Shown here one piece after another: positions 14,785 through 24,626 of a stretch of 33,220 nt of DNA. Both the position numbers and the translations under genes were made by a program. Numbering within the stretch: the stretch's first letter is position 1; every line of letters begins with the position of its first letter. The DNA lies in NCBI GenBank assembly GCA_934636435.1, contig CAKUAQ010000023.1, positions 1 to 33,220 of the forward strand, given 5' to 3'. The stretch comes from an uncultured Eubacteriales bacterium (lineage in GTDB: Bacteria; Bacillota; Clostridia; Oscillospirales; Acutalibacteraceae). The notes below the pieces were generated by a model. The model worked only from the letters and a program-made list of their open reading frames with translations, was not told where the DNA came from and searched no databases.

Positions 14785-17118
14785 ATGGCGAAAAAACCGG
14801 AAACTCCGACCGTGACCACCCGCACGCCTACGAAACAGATGCGGCTGCGGGCGCTGATCGCGGCTGTTGTCACCGTCGGACTGCTTTCCTCCGCAGTGGT
14901 GGTGCGGCTGGGATGGCTGCAGATCGCCCAGTCCGACGATTGGCTGAAACGGGCGGTGTCCCAGCAGCTCAGCGATACGGTGGTGACGGCGCGGCGGGGA
15001 ACGATCTATGACGCCAATATGGAGCCGTTGGCGGAATCGGCGGATGTGTGGAAGATCATCATGTCTCCGAAGGACCTGTCGGCGGTCAAATGGAAAAAGC
15101 TGGAGGGCGTCGACCCGAATGCCGAGCTCACCGATGAGCAGGCGCTGGAAACGGTGCGCGGTTTCGTAGCGGACGGGCTGAGCCAGCTGTTCGGACTGGA
15201 TCGGGAAAAGGTCTATAAGCAGACCGGAAAAACCAATTCTCAGTATGAAGTGATCAAATCCAAGGTAGAATATACCGATAAGACCGCCTTTTCCGAGTGG
15301 GTGACGAAAAACAGTCTGTCTCAGGCATTCTATATCATCAAGGACTATAAGCGATACTATCCCCAGGGGACGCTGGCCTCCTCGGTGCTGGGGTTCACCG
15401 GCACGGATAACGTGGGGCTGGAGGGGCTGGAATACAAGTACGAATCGGTGCTGGCGGGGATCCCGGGGCGCATCGTCAGCGCCCAGAACGGACTGGGGGA
15501 TGAAATGCCCACCACCATGGAGTATACGAAGGTGGTGGACGCCCAGACCGGCGGCAGTCTGGTGCTGACCATCAACAACACCGTGCAGATGTATGCGGAA
15601 AAGTTTCTGGCGGAGGCGGTGCAGACGGCCGGATGCACCAACCGGGGCGTGGCCATCGTGCAGGATGTGAATACCGGCGGGATCCTGGCCATGGCGACCA
15701 AGGGGGACTACGACCCCAACGAGCCGTTTGCCATCGCCGACCCTACCCAAAAAGAACAGATCGCGCTGCTGTCCGGCGATGAGAAGGACAGCGCGGTGTC
15801 GGCGGCCCGGCAGCTGCAATGGAAAAACAAGGCGATCACCGAAACTTATGAACCGGGCTCGGTATTCAAGGTGTTCACCGCCGCCATGGGGCTGGAGGAG
15901 AATCTGGCAACGGAGAGCACCACCTTCAACTGCCCCGGCTATTATAAGGTGGGCGGCTGGACGATCCGTTGCCACAAGCATGGCGGCCATGGCACCCTGA
16001 ATCTGCCGGGGGCCATCTCCAATTCCTGCAACCCGTATTTCATGCAGCTGGGTATGCGCATCGGCGCGGACACGTATTTCAAGTATTTCAGCGGCTTCGG
16101 CTTCACCGAGCGCACCGGTATCGACATGAGCGGCGAGGCTACCAATGCCGGGCTGTTCCACACCGTCGATACGCTGGCGCAGCAGGCGGCGTCGCTGGCC
16201 ACCTCGTCCTTCGGCCAGACCTTTAAGATCACTCCCATTCAGATGATCACCGCCTTTTCCGCCGTCGCTAACGGCGGGCGGCTCATGACCCCCTATGTGG
16301 TCAGTCAGGTGCTGGATGGCGACGGCAATGTGCTGTCCACCACCCAGCCCACCGTCAAGCGGCAGATCATCTCCGCCGACACCTCCAAGCGCATCAGCCA
16401 GATGCTGGCGGATGCGGTCAACGGCGGCGGCTCCAAGAATGCGTATGTAGCCGGCTATCGGGTGGCGGGCAAGACCGGCACCTCGGAAAAGCGGGATATG
16501 GAGGGCAATCAGGTGGTGGCCTCCTTCGGCGGGTTTGCTCCGGCGGACGATCCGCAGGTGGCGGTGCTGGTGCTGCTGGACGAACCCCATTGTGCCAACC
16601 GGTTCGGCGGTACGATTGCCGCGCCTGTGGCGCAGAAGATTCTGGATGCGATCCTGCCGTACCTCAATGTGGAGCCGTCCTATACCACAGAGGAGCTGGC
16701 CAATCTCAGCCGCACCACCCCCGGCACGGTGGGACAGACGGTGGCGGCGGCTCAGACCAAGATACGCAATGTGAACCTGAAGGCCACCGTCATCGGCAGC
16801 GGTGAGACGGTGGTGCGGCAGGTGCCGGAGGCGGGGCAGGCGATTCCCGCCGGCGGTACGGTGCTGCTGTATACCGAAGAGGGCGGCGACGCACAGGTGA
16901 CGGTGCCCAACTTTGCGGGGCGCTCCGTTACGGAGGTCAATACATTGGCGGCCTCCGTAGGGCTGAATGTGCAGTTACAGGGACTGGTGGTGGGCGCCGG
17001 CGGCACGGCGGTGGCCAGCAGCCAGAGCGTAGCGGAGGGCACCAAGGTATCGAAGGGTACGGTCATTAAGGTATCCTTCCTGTACAGTGACACCAATGAT
17101 TCCACGGCGGTCCGATAG
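14785..17118 (+). CDS. Class B penicillin-binding protein with PASTA domains (SpoVD/PbpB type)
   Basis: A 777-aa septal transpeptidase. There is a short basic N-terminus, one membrane segment (about 22-42), a PBP dimerisation domain starting near RRGTIYD, and the transpeptidase domain with SVFK (Ser359, Lys362), SCN (414-416) and KTGT (563-566). Two PASTA-like repeats follow, about 645-705 and 706-770, the second starting at VTVPNFAGRSV. It crosslinks peptidoglycan outside the membrane with FtsW. The start at 14785 has AAAGGA nine bases upstream; the ORF opens at 14752 but without a ribosome site. PBP2b/PbpB (vegetative) and SpoVD (sporulation) cannot be separated, as only one copy is seen here. 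Confidence 0.95.
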   Translation: MAKKPETPTVTTRTPTKQMRLRALIAAVVTVGLLSSAVVVRLGWLQIAQSDDWLKRAVSQQLSDTVVTARRGTIYDANMEPLAESADVWKIIMSPKDLSAVKWKKLEGVDPNAELTDEQALETVRGFVADGLSQLFGLDREKVYKQTGKTNSQYEVIKSKVEYTDKTAFSEWVTKNSLSQAFYIIKDYKRYYPQGTLASSVLGFTGTDNVGLEGLEYKYESVLAGIPGRIVSAQNGLGDEMPTTMEYTKVVDAQTGGSLVLTINNTVQMYAEKFLAEAVQTAGCTNRGVAIVQDVNTGGILAMATKGDYDPNEPFAIADPTQKEQIALLSGDEKDSAVSAARQLQWKNKAITETYEPGSVFKVFTAAMGLEENLATESTTFNCPGYYKVGGWTIRCHKHGGHGTLNLPGAISNSCNPYFMQLGMRIGADTYFKYFSGFGFTERTGIDMSGEATNAGLFHTVDTLAQQAASLATSSFGQTFKITPIQMITAFSAVANGGRLMTPYVVSQVLDGDGNVLSTTQPTVKRQIISADTSKRISQMLADAVNGGGSKNAYVAGYRVAGKTGTSEKRDMEGNQVVASFGGFAPADDPQVAVLVLLDEPHCANRFGGTIAAPVAQKILDAILPYLNVEPSYTTEELANLSRTTPGTVGQTVAAAQTKIRNVNLKATVIGSGETVVRQVPEAGQAIPAGGTVLLYTEEGGDAQVTVPNFAGRSVTEVNTLAASVGLNVQLQGLVVGAGGTAVASSQSVAEGTKVSKGTVIKVSFLYSDTNDSTAVR

Positions 17119-17152
17119 CGGCCCGCCCGAAACCGGAAAGGATGAAAACACA

Positions 17153-18595
17153 ATGAAGCTATATGAGCTGCTGCGGGATACCGGACTGGTTCCCGAAACG
17201 GTGGATGTGGATCGGGAGATCCCCTCCATCACCTGCGATTCCCGGCGGGTGGAGAAGGATTGCCTGTTTGTATGCATCCGGGGCACACAGGTGGACGGTC
17301 ATCAGTATGCCAAGGCGGCGGAGGATGCCGGTGCGGCGGCGGTGGTGGTGCAGCAGGATATGGGGCTGCGCACGCAGCTGGTGACCGACAACACCCGCCG
17401 CATCTGGGCGCAGATCTGCGCCAACTGGTTCGGCAATCCTGCCACCCATCTGCATATGATCGGCGTCACCGGCACCAACGGCAAGACCACCACCACCACG
17501 CTGATCAAGTCCATGCTGGAGCACGCCGGGCATAAGGTGGGGCTCATCGGCACCATCCAGAATATGATCGGCAGCCGGGCGCTGCCGGCGGAGCGCACCA
17601 CCCCCGACCCCTTTGATCTGCAAAGCATGCTGGCGCTCATGGTGGTGGAGGGCTGCGACTATTGCGTGATGGAGGTTTCCTCCCACGCGCTGGATCAGGA
17701 GCGGGTGGCCGGCTGCGATTTCGACATCGGCGTATTCACCAATCTGACTCAGGATCATCTGGATTATCACGGCACCATGGAACGGTATATGCAGGCGAAA
17801 AAGCGGCTGTTCTTCCAGTGCCGTACCGGCATCGTCAATCTGGACGACAGCTATGCTCCGGCGATGATGGAGGGCGTGCCCTGTCGGCTGGTAACCTATT
17901 CGGTGGACAGCGACCGGGGAGATTATGTGGCCCGCAATGTGCGCCATGCGGCGGCCGGTGCGGAATTTGAACTGGTGGGCGTGGGGCAGATCGGCCGGGT
18001 GCGCATGAAGATCCCGGGACAGTTCTCGGTCTATAACGGTCTGGCGGCGGCCACCGCCTGTCTGACGGCGGGCATGGCCTTTGACAATGTGGTGGCGGCG
18101 CTGTCCGCCGCCGAGGGGGTCAAGGGGCGCGCCGAGGTGGTGCCCACCGGGCGGGATTTCACCGTGGTCATCGACTATGCCCATACCCCCGACGGGCTTG
18201 AAAATATTTGCCGCACTTTGCGGGAATGCTGTCAGGGGCGGCTGATGACGGTATTTGGCTGCGGCGGCGACCGGGATCGCACCAAGCGCCCGAAAATGGG
18301 TGCCGTGGCGGCGGCGCTGTCGGACTGTCTGGTGGTGACGTCGGATAATCCCCGCTCCGAGGAGCCGGGGGCGATCATCGAGGATATTCTTGCCGGCTTG
18401 CAGGGCACGAAGACCCCGTATACCGTCGTGGAGAACCGGGTGGAGGCCATCCATTGGGCCATCGCCCATGCCCGTCCCGGTGACATCGTCCTGCTGGCGG
18501 GCAAGGGGCACGAAACCTACCAGGTGCTGAAGGATGAAGTGATCCATCTGGACGAGCGGGAGGTCGTGGCGGACGCGCTGGCGGCGCTGCAATAA
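17153..18595 (+). CDS. murE: UDP-MurNAc-tripeptide synthetase MurE (meso-DAP type)
   Basis: A 480-aa Mur ligase. The ATP loop GTNGKT is at 107-112, MEVSSHALDQ is present in the central domain, and the C-terminal DNPR motif is at 398-401. DNPR marks enzymes that add meso-diaminopimelate rather than lysine, so the organism should have mDAP peptidoglycan. It adds the third residue to UDP-MurNAc-L-Ala-D-Glu in the cytosol. The ATG at 17153 follows AAAGGA; upstream in-frame codons lie between the PBP stop and this site. It is 34 nt after the PBP gene. Usually murF or murD follows in such clusters; neither does here. Confidence 0.96.
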   Translation: MKLYELLRDTGLVPETVDVDREIPSITCDSRRVEKDCLFVCIRGTQVDGHQYAKAAEDAGAAAVVVQQDMGLRTQLVTDNTRRIWAQICANWFGNPATHLHMIGVTGTNGKTTTTTLIKSMLEHAGHKVGLIGTIQNMIGSRALPAERTTPDPFDLQSMLALMVVEGCDYCVMEVSSHALDQERVAGCDFDIGVFTNLTQDHLDYHGTMERYMQAKKRLFFQCRTGIVNLDDSYAPAMMEGVPCRLVTYSVDSDRGDYVARNVRHAAAGAEFELVGVGQIGRVRMKIPGQFSVYNGLAAATACLTAGMAFDNVVAALSAAEGVKGRAEVVPTGRDFTVVIDYAHTPDGLENICRTLRECCQGRLMTVFGCGGDRDRTKRPKMGAVAAALSDCLVVTSDNPRSEEPGAIIEDILAGLQGTKTPYTVVENRVEAIHWAIAHARPGDIVLLAGKGHETYQVLKDEVIHLDEREVVADALAALQ

Positions 18596-18612
18596 AAAGG
18601 GAGGATGACCGT

Positions 18613-19623
18613 ATGACTGTAAAAAACACGATTCTGATGGCGCTCACCGGGCTGCTGTCCTTTCTGATCGCCGCCCTGCTGGGCAAGGTGTGCATCCCGT
18701 GGCTGCACAGGCTGCATTTCGGCCAGACGATTCTGGATATCGGCCCCAGCTGGCACCACGATAAGCAGGGGACGCCCACCATGGGCGGGATCCTGTTTAT
18801 CCTGTCCTCGACGGTCACGTTCGGCATCGGGGTGTTGGTGGCTTCGCTGATGAATCCGTCGCTGCTGGCGCTGCCCTACGATACGGTGCGGCTGTTCGCG
18901 GGGGCGGTGCTGGCATTGGGCTGCGGCACCATCGGGTTTCTGGACGATTATATCAAGGTGGTCAAAAAGCGCAACAAGGGGCTGTCTCCGCTGCAAAAGC
19001 TGCTGTTACAGCTGCTGCTGTCGGCGGCCTACGCCATTCTGCTGTATACCTACGGACACGGCAGCTTTAAGATCCCCTTCTTCGGCACGGTCAATTGGGG
19101 CGTGTGGTACATCCCATTCTGTGTGTTCGTGGTGGTGGCGCTGTCCAATGCGACCAATTTGACCGACGGTGTGGATGGACTGTGCGGCATGACCGCCTTT
19201 GTGGCGGCGCTGGCCTTTCTGTTGCTGGCAGGCTTCGTCGGTCTGTTCGGCGAATGTCTGTATGCGGTGGCGCTGGCCGGCGGTCTGGCGGGTTTCCTGC
19301 TGTGGAATCTGCACCCGGCGAAGGTCTTTATGGGCGACACCGGCTCTCTGTTTATCGGCGGCGCGCTGGCGGCGCTGGCTTTCGGCATCGAGCAGCCGTT
19401 TCTGCTGGTGCCGGTGGGAATTCTGTACATTGCCGAGGATCTGTCGGTGATCCTGCAGGTGGGGTATTTTAAGCTCACCCACGGCAAACGGCTGTTTAAG
19501 ATGAGCCCGCTGCACCACCACTTTGAGCTGTGCGGGTGGAGCGAGAATAAGATCGTGACGGTCTTTACGGCCGTTACGCTGGCGGGCAGCGTGATCGCTG
19601 TGCTGCTGATGCTGGTGCGCTGA
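18613..19623 (+). CDS. mraY: Phospho-MurNAc-pentapeptide transferase MraY
   Basis: A 336-aa polytopic membrane enzyme with the family motifs DKQGTPTMGG, GFLDDYIK, NLTDGVDGL, MGDTGSLFIGG and MSPLHHHFE. It transfers phospho-MurNAc-pentapeptide from UDP to undecaprenyl phosphate, forming lipid I, with the active site on the cytosolic face. GGGAGG lies eight bases before the ATG, 17 nt after murE. All catalytic aspartates and the HHH loop are present. Confidence 0.97.
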   Translation: MTVKNTILMALTGLLSFLIAALLGKVCIPWLHRLHFGQTILDIGPSWHHDKQGTPTMGGILFILSSTVTFGIGVLVASLMNPSLLALPYDTVRLFAGAVLALGCGTIGFLDDYIKVVKKRNKGLSPLQKLLLQLLLSAAYAILLYTYGHGSFKIPFFGTVNWGVWYIPFCVFVVVALSNATNLTDGVDGLCGMTAFVAALAFLLLAGFVGLFGECLYAVALAGGLAGFLLWNLHPAKVFMGDTGSLFIGGALAALAFGIEQPFLLVPVGILYIAEDLSVILQVGYFKLTHGKRLFKMSPLHHHFELCGWSENKIVTVFTAVTLAGSVIAVLLMLVR

Positions 19624-19663
19624 CAGGGTATCCGCCCACCCCACCGGAAAGGAGACGATCGAC

Positions 19664-20872
19664 ATGGCGCAGGGCAACGTGACGGCGATGCCGTCGCCCG
19701 GAAAGAAGGCCAAGAGGGAACGCAAGCCTTTCTTCCATGTGGCCAACGGCCCGGATATGTACTTTTTTGTGCTGCTGATAATCATTCTGGTCATCGGCCT
19801 GGCCACGCTGTATTCTGCCAGCCATGTATACGCCTTTTATCATCAGGACGGCGACAGCTACTTCTATATCCGCAAGCAGGTGCTGTGGGTGGCGCTGGGG
19901 CTGGCGGCGATGCTGGCCTTTTCCGTGGTGGACTATCATGTGCTGCACAAGATAGCGTGGCTGTTATGGATCGTCAGCCTGGGACTGCTGGTGGTGGCGT
20001 ATCTCATGCCCTCCTCCACCGGCATTCACCGGTGGATCCGGATCCCCGGGCTGGGACAGTTCCAGCCCTCGGAGGTGGCGAAGTTTGCGCTGATCCTGCT
20101 GTTTGCCCACCTGATTTCCCTCAATCATAAGCGGATGAAGACCTTTACCCGAGGCTTTTTGCCGCTGATGGTGATCCTGGGCATCACCTGCGGGCTGGTG
20201 ATCATCGAGCCCCACCTGTCCGGTACGCTGCTCATTGGGCTGCTGGGCTTCGTGATGATGTATGTGGGCGGTGTGAGCGTCTGGTGGCTGCTGGCGGTGG
20301 TCGGCACCGGGGTGGTCGGCGTGGTGGTGATGGTGCTGGTGCTGGGCTATGAGCAGGACCGCATCGCCGTGTGGCTGCATCCGCTGGAATGCTTTGCCAA
20401 TCAGATCACCTTCCCCGACGGGGTTTCCGGCCGGAACCACGCCTGGCAGACGGTGCAATCCCTGTATGCCATCGGCTCGGGTGGTCTGCTGGGACAGGGA
20501 CCGGGCAATTCCCGGCAGAAGCATCTGTTTCTGCCGGAGCCGCAAAACGACTTTATCTTCTCCGTCTATTGCGAGGAGATGGGATTCGTCGGCGCGGTGG
20601 TGCTGGTGGTTCTGTTCGGTCTGCTGGTGTGGCGGGGCTTTGTCATCGGGATACGGGCGAAGGATAAATTCGGCTGCATGCTGGCCATCGGACTGACGGC
20701 GCAGATCGGTCTGCAAATGCTCATCAATGTGGCGGTGGTATCCAATCTGATCCCCAATACCGGCATCAGCCTGCCCTTCTTCAGCTACGGCGGCACCTCC
20801 ATCCTGATGCTGCTGGCGCAAATGGGGATCGTGCTGTCCATCTCTCGCCAGTCCCGCATGGAAAAGACGTAG
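19664..20872 (+). CDS. ftsW: Septal peptidoglycan glycosyltransferase FtsW
   Basis: A 402-aa SEDS-family protein with about ten membrane segments and a 35-residue basic N-terminus. Signatures seen: LGQFQPSEVAKFALIL, EPHLSGTL, LPEPQNDFIFSVYCEEMG, and near the end NTGISLPFFSYGGTSI. It polymerises lipid II at the septum together with the class B PBP encoded two genes upstream of mraY. AAAGGAG lies nine bases before the ATG. FtsW is distinguished from RodA mainly by its place in this cluster; SpoVE is the sporulation paralogue in relatives. Confidence 0.93.
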   Translation: MAQGNVTAMPSPGKKAKRERKPFFHVANGPDMYFFVLLIIILVIGLATLYSASHVYAFYHQDGDSYFYIRKQVLWVALGLAAMLAFSVVDYHVLHKIAWLLWIVSLGLLVVAYLMPSSTGIHRWIRIPGLGQFQPSEVAKFALILLFAHLISLNHKRMKTFTRGFLPLMVILGITCGLVIIEPHLSGTLLIGLLGFVMMYVGGVSVWWLLAVVGTGVVGVVVMVLVLGYEQDRIAVWLHPLECFANQITFPDGVSGRNHAWQTVQSLYAIGSGGLLGQGPGNSRQKHLFLPEPQNDFIFSVYCEEMGFVGAVVLVVLFGLLVWRGFVIGIRAKDKFGCMLAIGLTAQIGLQMLINVAVVSNLIPNTGISLPFFSYGGTSILMLLAQMGIVLSISRQSRMEKT

Positions 20873-20994
20873 CCGAGCGGGTGTATAAGGCGCGGCGCAC
20901 GGCTCTCGGCGGCATTGCGGAGGCCCGGCGCGGCTGCGGCGGTGCTGTCTTTTGCGCCAATGTCCGCATCATCCAAAAAAAGGGGTCGATCAAT

Positions 20995-22116
20995 GTGAAG
21001 GTACTCATGACCGGCGGCGGCACCGCCGGACATATCAATCCGGCGCTGGCCATCGCCGATACCATCCGGCGGGCGTATCCGGATGCGGAGTTTCTGTTTG
21101 TGGGGGCTTACGGCCGCATGGAAATGCAGCTGGTGCCCCAGGCGGGCTATCCCATCCGGGGACAGCACGTGCGGGGCTTTCAGCGGCGGCTGACGGTGAA
21201 GAATATCGGACGCAACCTGCTGGCGGCGGTGGATGTGCTGACGGCCAGCAGCGCGGCGGACAGGATCCTGCGGGAGTTTCGTCCGGATATCGCCATCGGC
21301 ACCGGCGGCTATGTATGTGGGCCGGTGCTGCGTCGGGCGCTGAAACGGAAGATTCCGGTGCTGGTGCACGAGTCCAACGCTTTCCCCGGTATGACGGTGA
21401 AAATGTTGGCAAAGGAGGGTGCCACCGTGCTGCTGTGCAGCGAGGACGCCCGGAAATATTTGCCCGCCGGCTGCCGGGCGATCGTGACCGGCAATCCCCT
21501 GCGGGACGGCTTTCGGACTCCGGAGCGGGAAAAGGCACGGCAGGAGCTGGGGCTGGATGCGCGCCCGCTGGTGCTGTCCTTCGGCGGCAGCCTGGGGGCG
21601 AAACCCATCAACACCGCCATGGTCGAGGTGCTGAAAAAGAGCCGCGAGAGCGGAGCTTTGCAGCACATACACGGCACCGGGAAACGGGACTATGCCGACA
21701 CCGTCGCCGCTCTGGAGGCGGCGGGTGTGCCGCTGGACGGCGACGGCATCCGGGTGCGGGAATACATCGACGATATGCCCCGGTGCATGGCGGCTGCCGA
21801 TCTGGTGGTGTGCCGCTGCGGGGCGATGACCCTCAGCGAGCTGCCCGCCATGGGCAAGCCCGCCATTCTCATCCCCTCCCCCTATGTGGCGGAGAACCAC
21901 CAGTATCATAATGCTATGGCACTGGTGCGGCGCGGTGCGGCGGAATGCATCGAAGAAAAAGACCTGACCGGCGCGGCGCTGTGGGAGGCGATCGAGCGGC
22001 TGACCGCCGATCCGGCGCGGCTGGCGGAGATGGCGGAGCATATGCGCAATGCCGCTATTCTCGATGCCGACGAGCGGATACTGGCGGTGGTGCGGGAATC
22101 GCTGCACGGCGCATGA
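20995..22116 (+). CDS. murG: UDP-GlcNAc:lipid I GlcNAc transferase MurG
   Basis: A 373-aa GT-B glycosyltransferase starting at GTG 20995, with AGGGG upstream; the glycine-rich loop TGGGTAGHINPALA follows at residues 6-19. GTGGYVCGPV, HESNAFPG and the C-terminal nucleotide-sugar site CRCGAMTLSELPAMGKPAILIP are typical. It adds GlcNAc to lipid I to make lipid II at the inner membrane face. The frame stays open upstream to 20881, but only the GTG gives the conserved N-terminus. The 122-nt gap after ftsW has no recognised feature. Confidence 0.96.
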   Translation: MKVLMTGGGTAGHINPALAIADTIRRAYPDAEFLFVGAYGRMEMQLVPQAGYPIRGQHVRGFQRRLTVKNIGRNLLAAVDVLTASSAADRILREFRPDIAIGTGGYVCGPVLRRALKRKIPVLVHESNAFPGMTVKMLAKEGATVLLCSEDARKYLPAGCRAIVTGNPLRDGFRTPEREKARQELGLDARPLVLSFGGSLGAKPINTAMVEVLKKSRESGALQHIHGTGKRDYADTVAALEAAGVPLDGDGIRVREYIDDMPRCMAAADLVVCRCGAMTLSELPAMGKPAILIPSPYVAENHQYHNAMALVRRGAAECIEEKDLTGAALWEAIERLTADPARLAEMAEHMRNAAILDADERILAVVRESLHGA

Positions 22117-22154
22117 TCCCGTTTCGCCCGGTGGCTTAGAACCGGACATCTTCC

Positions 22155-22179
22155 CTCTGCATACACTGAGCGTGCAGAG
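22155..22179 (+). other. Hairpin directly before the murA ribosome site
   Basis: CTCTGCA (22155-22161) pairs with TGCAGAG (22173-22179), ending one base before AGGAGG. It may affect translation of murA or stabilise the mRNA; no T-tract follows, so it is not a terminator. Confidence 0.35.
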
Positions 22180-22191
22180 AGGAGGATGGGG

Positions 22192-23451
22192 ATGGAAATT
22201 ATGCGGATACAGGGTGGCGTGCCGCTGGGGGGCGAAGTGGCTGTCCACGGCGCGAAGAACAGCGCGCTGCCCCTGCTGGCGGCGAGCTTGCTGTGCCACG
22301 GGACGGCGGTGCTGCGGCACTGCCCCCGGCTGTCGGATGTGAAGGTGGCGCTGGATATCCTGCGCCATTTGGGGTGCGCCGTCCATCGGCGGGCGCACAC
22401 GGTGACGGTGGACGCCTCCGTCCTGTCCCGGACGGAGATCCCCGACCGACTGATGCGGGAGATGCGCTCGTCTATTGTGTTTTTGGGAGCGATCCTTGCC
22501 CGCTGCGGGGAGGCGCGGCTGACCTATCCCGGCGGATGCGAACTGGGGCCGCGCCCCATTGATCTGCATTTGGCAGCCTTGCGGCGGCTGGGTGCGGACA
22601 TTCGGGAGGAGCACGGGTGTATTCATTGCCGGGCGGCGGGAGGCTTGCGCGGCGCGGAGATCACTCTGACCTTTCCCAGCGTCGGCGCGACGGAGAATAT
22701 ACTGCTGGCAGCCTGCACCGCCCGGGGCGAAACGGTGCTGCATCATGCGGCGCAAGAGCCGGAGATCGCCGATCTGTGCGGCTTCCTCAATGCCTGCGGC
22801 GCCCGCATCCATACTCCGTCCCCCGGCGTGCTGCATATCGAAGGGGTGGAGACGCTGCACGGGGCGTCGTATGCGGTCATGCCCGACCGCATCGAGGCGG
22901 CCACTTATCTGGCGGCGGCCGCGGCCACCGGCGGAGCGGTCACTCTGCGGCGGTGCTGCCCGGCGCATATTTCTCCGGTGCTGGCGCTGCTGGAGGAAGG
23001 GGGCTGCGCCCTGACCGTTTGCGAGGATACGGTGGAGCTGACCGCACCCGCACGGCTGGGGGAGCTGGGAACGGTGCGCACCATGCCCTATCCCGGATTT
23101 CCCACCGATGCCGGGGCGCCGCTGCTGGCGGCCGCCTGCACGGCACGGGGGACCGCTGTGTTTGTGGAGAGCATTTTTGAGAACCGTTACAAATATGTGG
23201 ATGAATTGACCCGCATGGGTGCCCGCATCCGGGTGGACGGCCGGGTGGCCGTGGTGGAGGGTGTGCCCCGGCTGCAGGGAGCGGCGGTGGAATGCACCGA
23301 TCTGCGGGGCGGGGCGGCGCTGGTGATCGCCGGATTGGCGGCCGCCGGAGAAACGGCAGTCTCCGGTCTGCATCATCTGGATCGCGGCTATGAGGCGATG
23401 GAAGTCACGCTGACGGCGCTGGGTGCGCGGCTGCGCCGCTGTACTGTGTAA
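22192..23451 (+). CDS. murA: UDP-GlcNAc 1-carboxyvinyltransferase MurA
   Basis: A 419-aa EPSP-synthase-fold enzyme. GAKNSALPLLAAS is at the N-terminus, and the catalytic loop PGGCELGPRPIDLHL keeps the cysteine that binds PEP and fosfomycin. FPTDAGAP and FENRYKYVDELTRMG are family motifs. It starts the UDP-MurNAc pathway by adding enolpyruvate to UDP-GlcNAc. The ATG at 22192 is six bases after GGAGG; the in-frame ATG at 22186 touches that site. In Bacillus, murB occupies this place between murG and divIB, so a committed-step enzyme is retained here but a different one. A second murA copy elsewhere is common in Firmicutes. Confidence 0.93.
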   Translation: MEIMRIQGGVPLGGEVAVHGAKNSALPLLAASLLCHGTAVLRHCPRLSDVKVALDILRHLGCAVHRRAHTVTVDASVLSRTEIPDRLMREMRSSIVFLGAILARCGEARLTYPGGCELGPRPIDLHLAALRRLGADIREEHGCIHCRAAGGLRGAEITLTFPSVGATENILLAACTARGETVLHHAAQEPEIADLCGFLNACGARIHTPSPGVLHIEGVETLHGASYAVMPDRIEAATYLAAAAATGGAVTLRRCCPAHISPVLALLEEGGCALTVCEDTVELTAPARLGELGTVRTMPYPGFPTDAGAPLLAAACTARGTAVFVESIFENRYKYVDELTRMGARIRVDGRVAVVEGVPRLQGAAVECTDLRGGAALVIAGLAAAGETAVSGLHHLDRGYEAMEVTLTALGARLRRCTV

Positions 23452-23497
23452 AAAAGGAAGCCTGCCACACAACAGGAGACGCAAAAAGGAGAGCATT

Positions 23498-24547
23498 ATG
23501 AAGCAATCGGATACACCCCGGAATACCCGCACCGATCCGTCCCGCTCTGCCGTCCGGAGGCCGGAAGGGACGGAGCCGCCGTCGAGCATTGAGGCGGCGC
23601 GGCAAGCGGCCGATCGACGGCGCGACCGCAAGCGCCGCCGCCGCAGACGGAAGATCCTGGCTGTCGGTATCCTGACGGCGGGGATCCTGCTGCTGGTGCT
23701 GGTGGTAGCGCTGGTGGTGCTGCATATCACCGGCACGGTGGCAAAGAATAACGGCACGTCCATGTCCTTTCTGGCGGTGAAGCAGATCGACGTGGAGGGA
23801 GAAACGCGGTATTCTGCAGAGGAAATCGTAAAAGCCAGCGGTATTTATGTAGGCGAAAGCCTGCTGGTGGTCAATAAGGTGCAGGCCCATGATGCCATAC
23901 TCCGGCAGTTTCCCTATCTGGAACGGGTGGAGGTGAGCAATTCCTCCTTTTCCACCGTGCATATTCTGGTGGAGGAGACGACGGTGCTGGGCGCGGTACA
24001 GACCCCGGAGGGGTACGCCGTGCTGGGGCAGAACAACCACCGGCTGGAGAACTTGCCGGAGGAACAGCTGCCGGCGGGAACGGTGCGCATCTACGGAGCG
24101 GATGTACAGGATGTGCAGCTGGGGGGCGAGCTGCTGGATGAACGCAGCCTGCGCATCGTGCGCACGCTCCTGACGGCCGCCCGGCAGAACGGGGTGGATG
24201 CCCTCACCGCCATCGATCTGACCGAAAAGACCAATATCCGGGCGGTCTGGCAGGATCAGATTCTGCTGGTGCTGGGAAACGAATCCAATCTGGAGGAGGA
24301 GATCCGGGCGTTTCAGCAGCTGCTGCCGACGCTGCTGAAGAATAACGGCGACCGGGCGGTGGGGCGGCTGGATATGACCTCCTATTCCGACGATGACAGC
24401 GACAACAATAAGGCGGTGTTCAGTCCTCTGGAAAAGCTGCCGGCGCTGGGGATCGTGTCCGCACCGGATGCGGCGGATTCAGGAGACGCGGCGGGCGATA
24501 CCGCCGCCGAACCGGCCGGAGACACGGCTTCTCCCGCGGCTGAATGA
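23498..24547 (+). CDS. divIB: Cell division protein DivIB/FtsQ
   Basis: A 349-aa bitopic protein. The N-terminus is very basic, with an Arg-rich run at 40-52, then one membrane segment (about 53-79), a POTRA domain (about 91-160, FLAVKQIDVEGETRYSAEEI) and the FtsQ/DivIB beta domain. The last 35 residues are an acidic, Ala-rich tail. DivIB scaffolds FtsL and DivIC at the septum. AAAAAGGAG lies just before the ATG at 23498. It is the last dcw gene seen; ftsA and ftsZ do not follow. Confidence 0.92.
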   Translation: MKQSDTPRNTRTDPSRSAVRRPEGTEPPSSIEAARQAADRRRDRKRRRRRRKILAVGILTAGILLLVLVVALVVLHITGTVAKNNGTSMSFLAVKQIDVEGETRYSAEEIVKASGIYVGESLLVVNKVQAHDAILRQFPYLERVEVSNSSFSTVHILVEETTVLGAVQTPEGYAVLGQNNHRLENLPEEQLPAGTVRIYGADVQDVQLGGELLDERSLRIVRTLLTAARQNGVDALTAIDLTEKTNIRAVWQDQILLVLGNESNLEEEIRAFQQLLPTLLKNNGDRAVGRLDMTSYSDDDSDNNKAVFSPLEKLPALGIVSAPDAADSGDAAGDTAAEPAGDTASPAAE

Positions 24548-24626
24548 AGGCGCGGCGCCGTCCTGCGCAGCTTTTGCCGGATGGCTTCCGTGGGAGGCTG
24601 CTCTAAAAGTTGCCACGGGGATGGGA

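Noticed and set aside
14677..16590. Long minus-strand ORF over the PBP gene, and similar ones at 17159-18592 and 20785-23763
   Set aside because: Antisense shadows in GC-rich dcw genes; no recognisable motifs and opposite to every real gene nearby.
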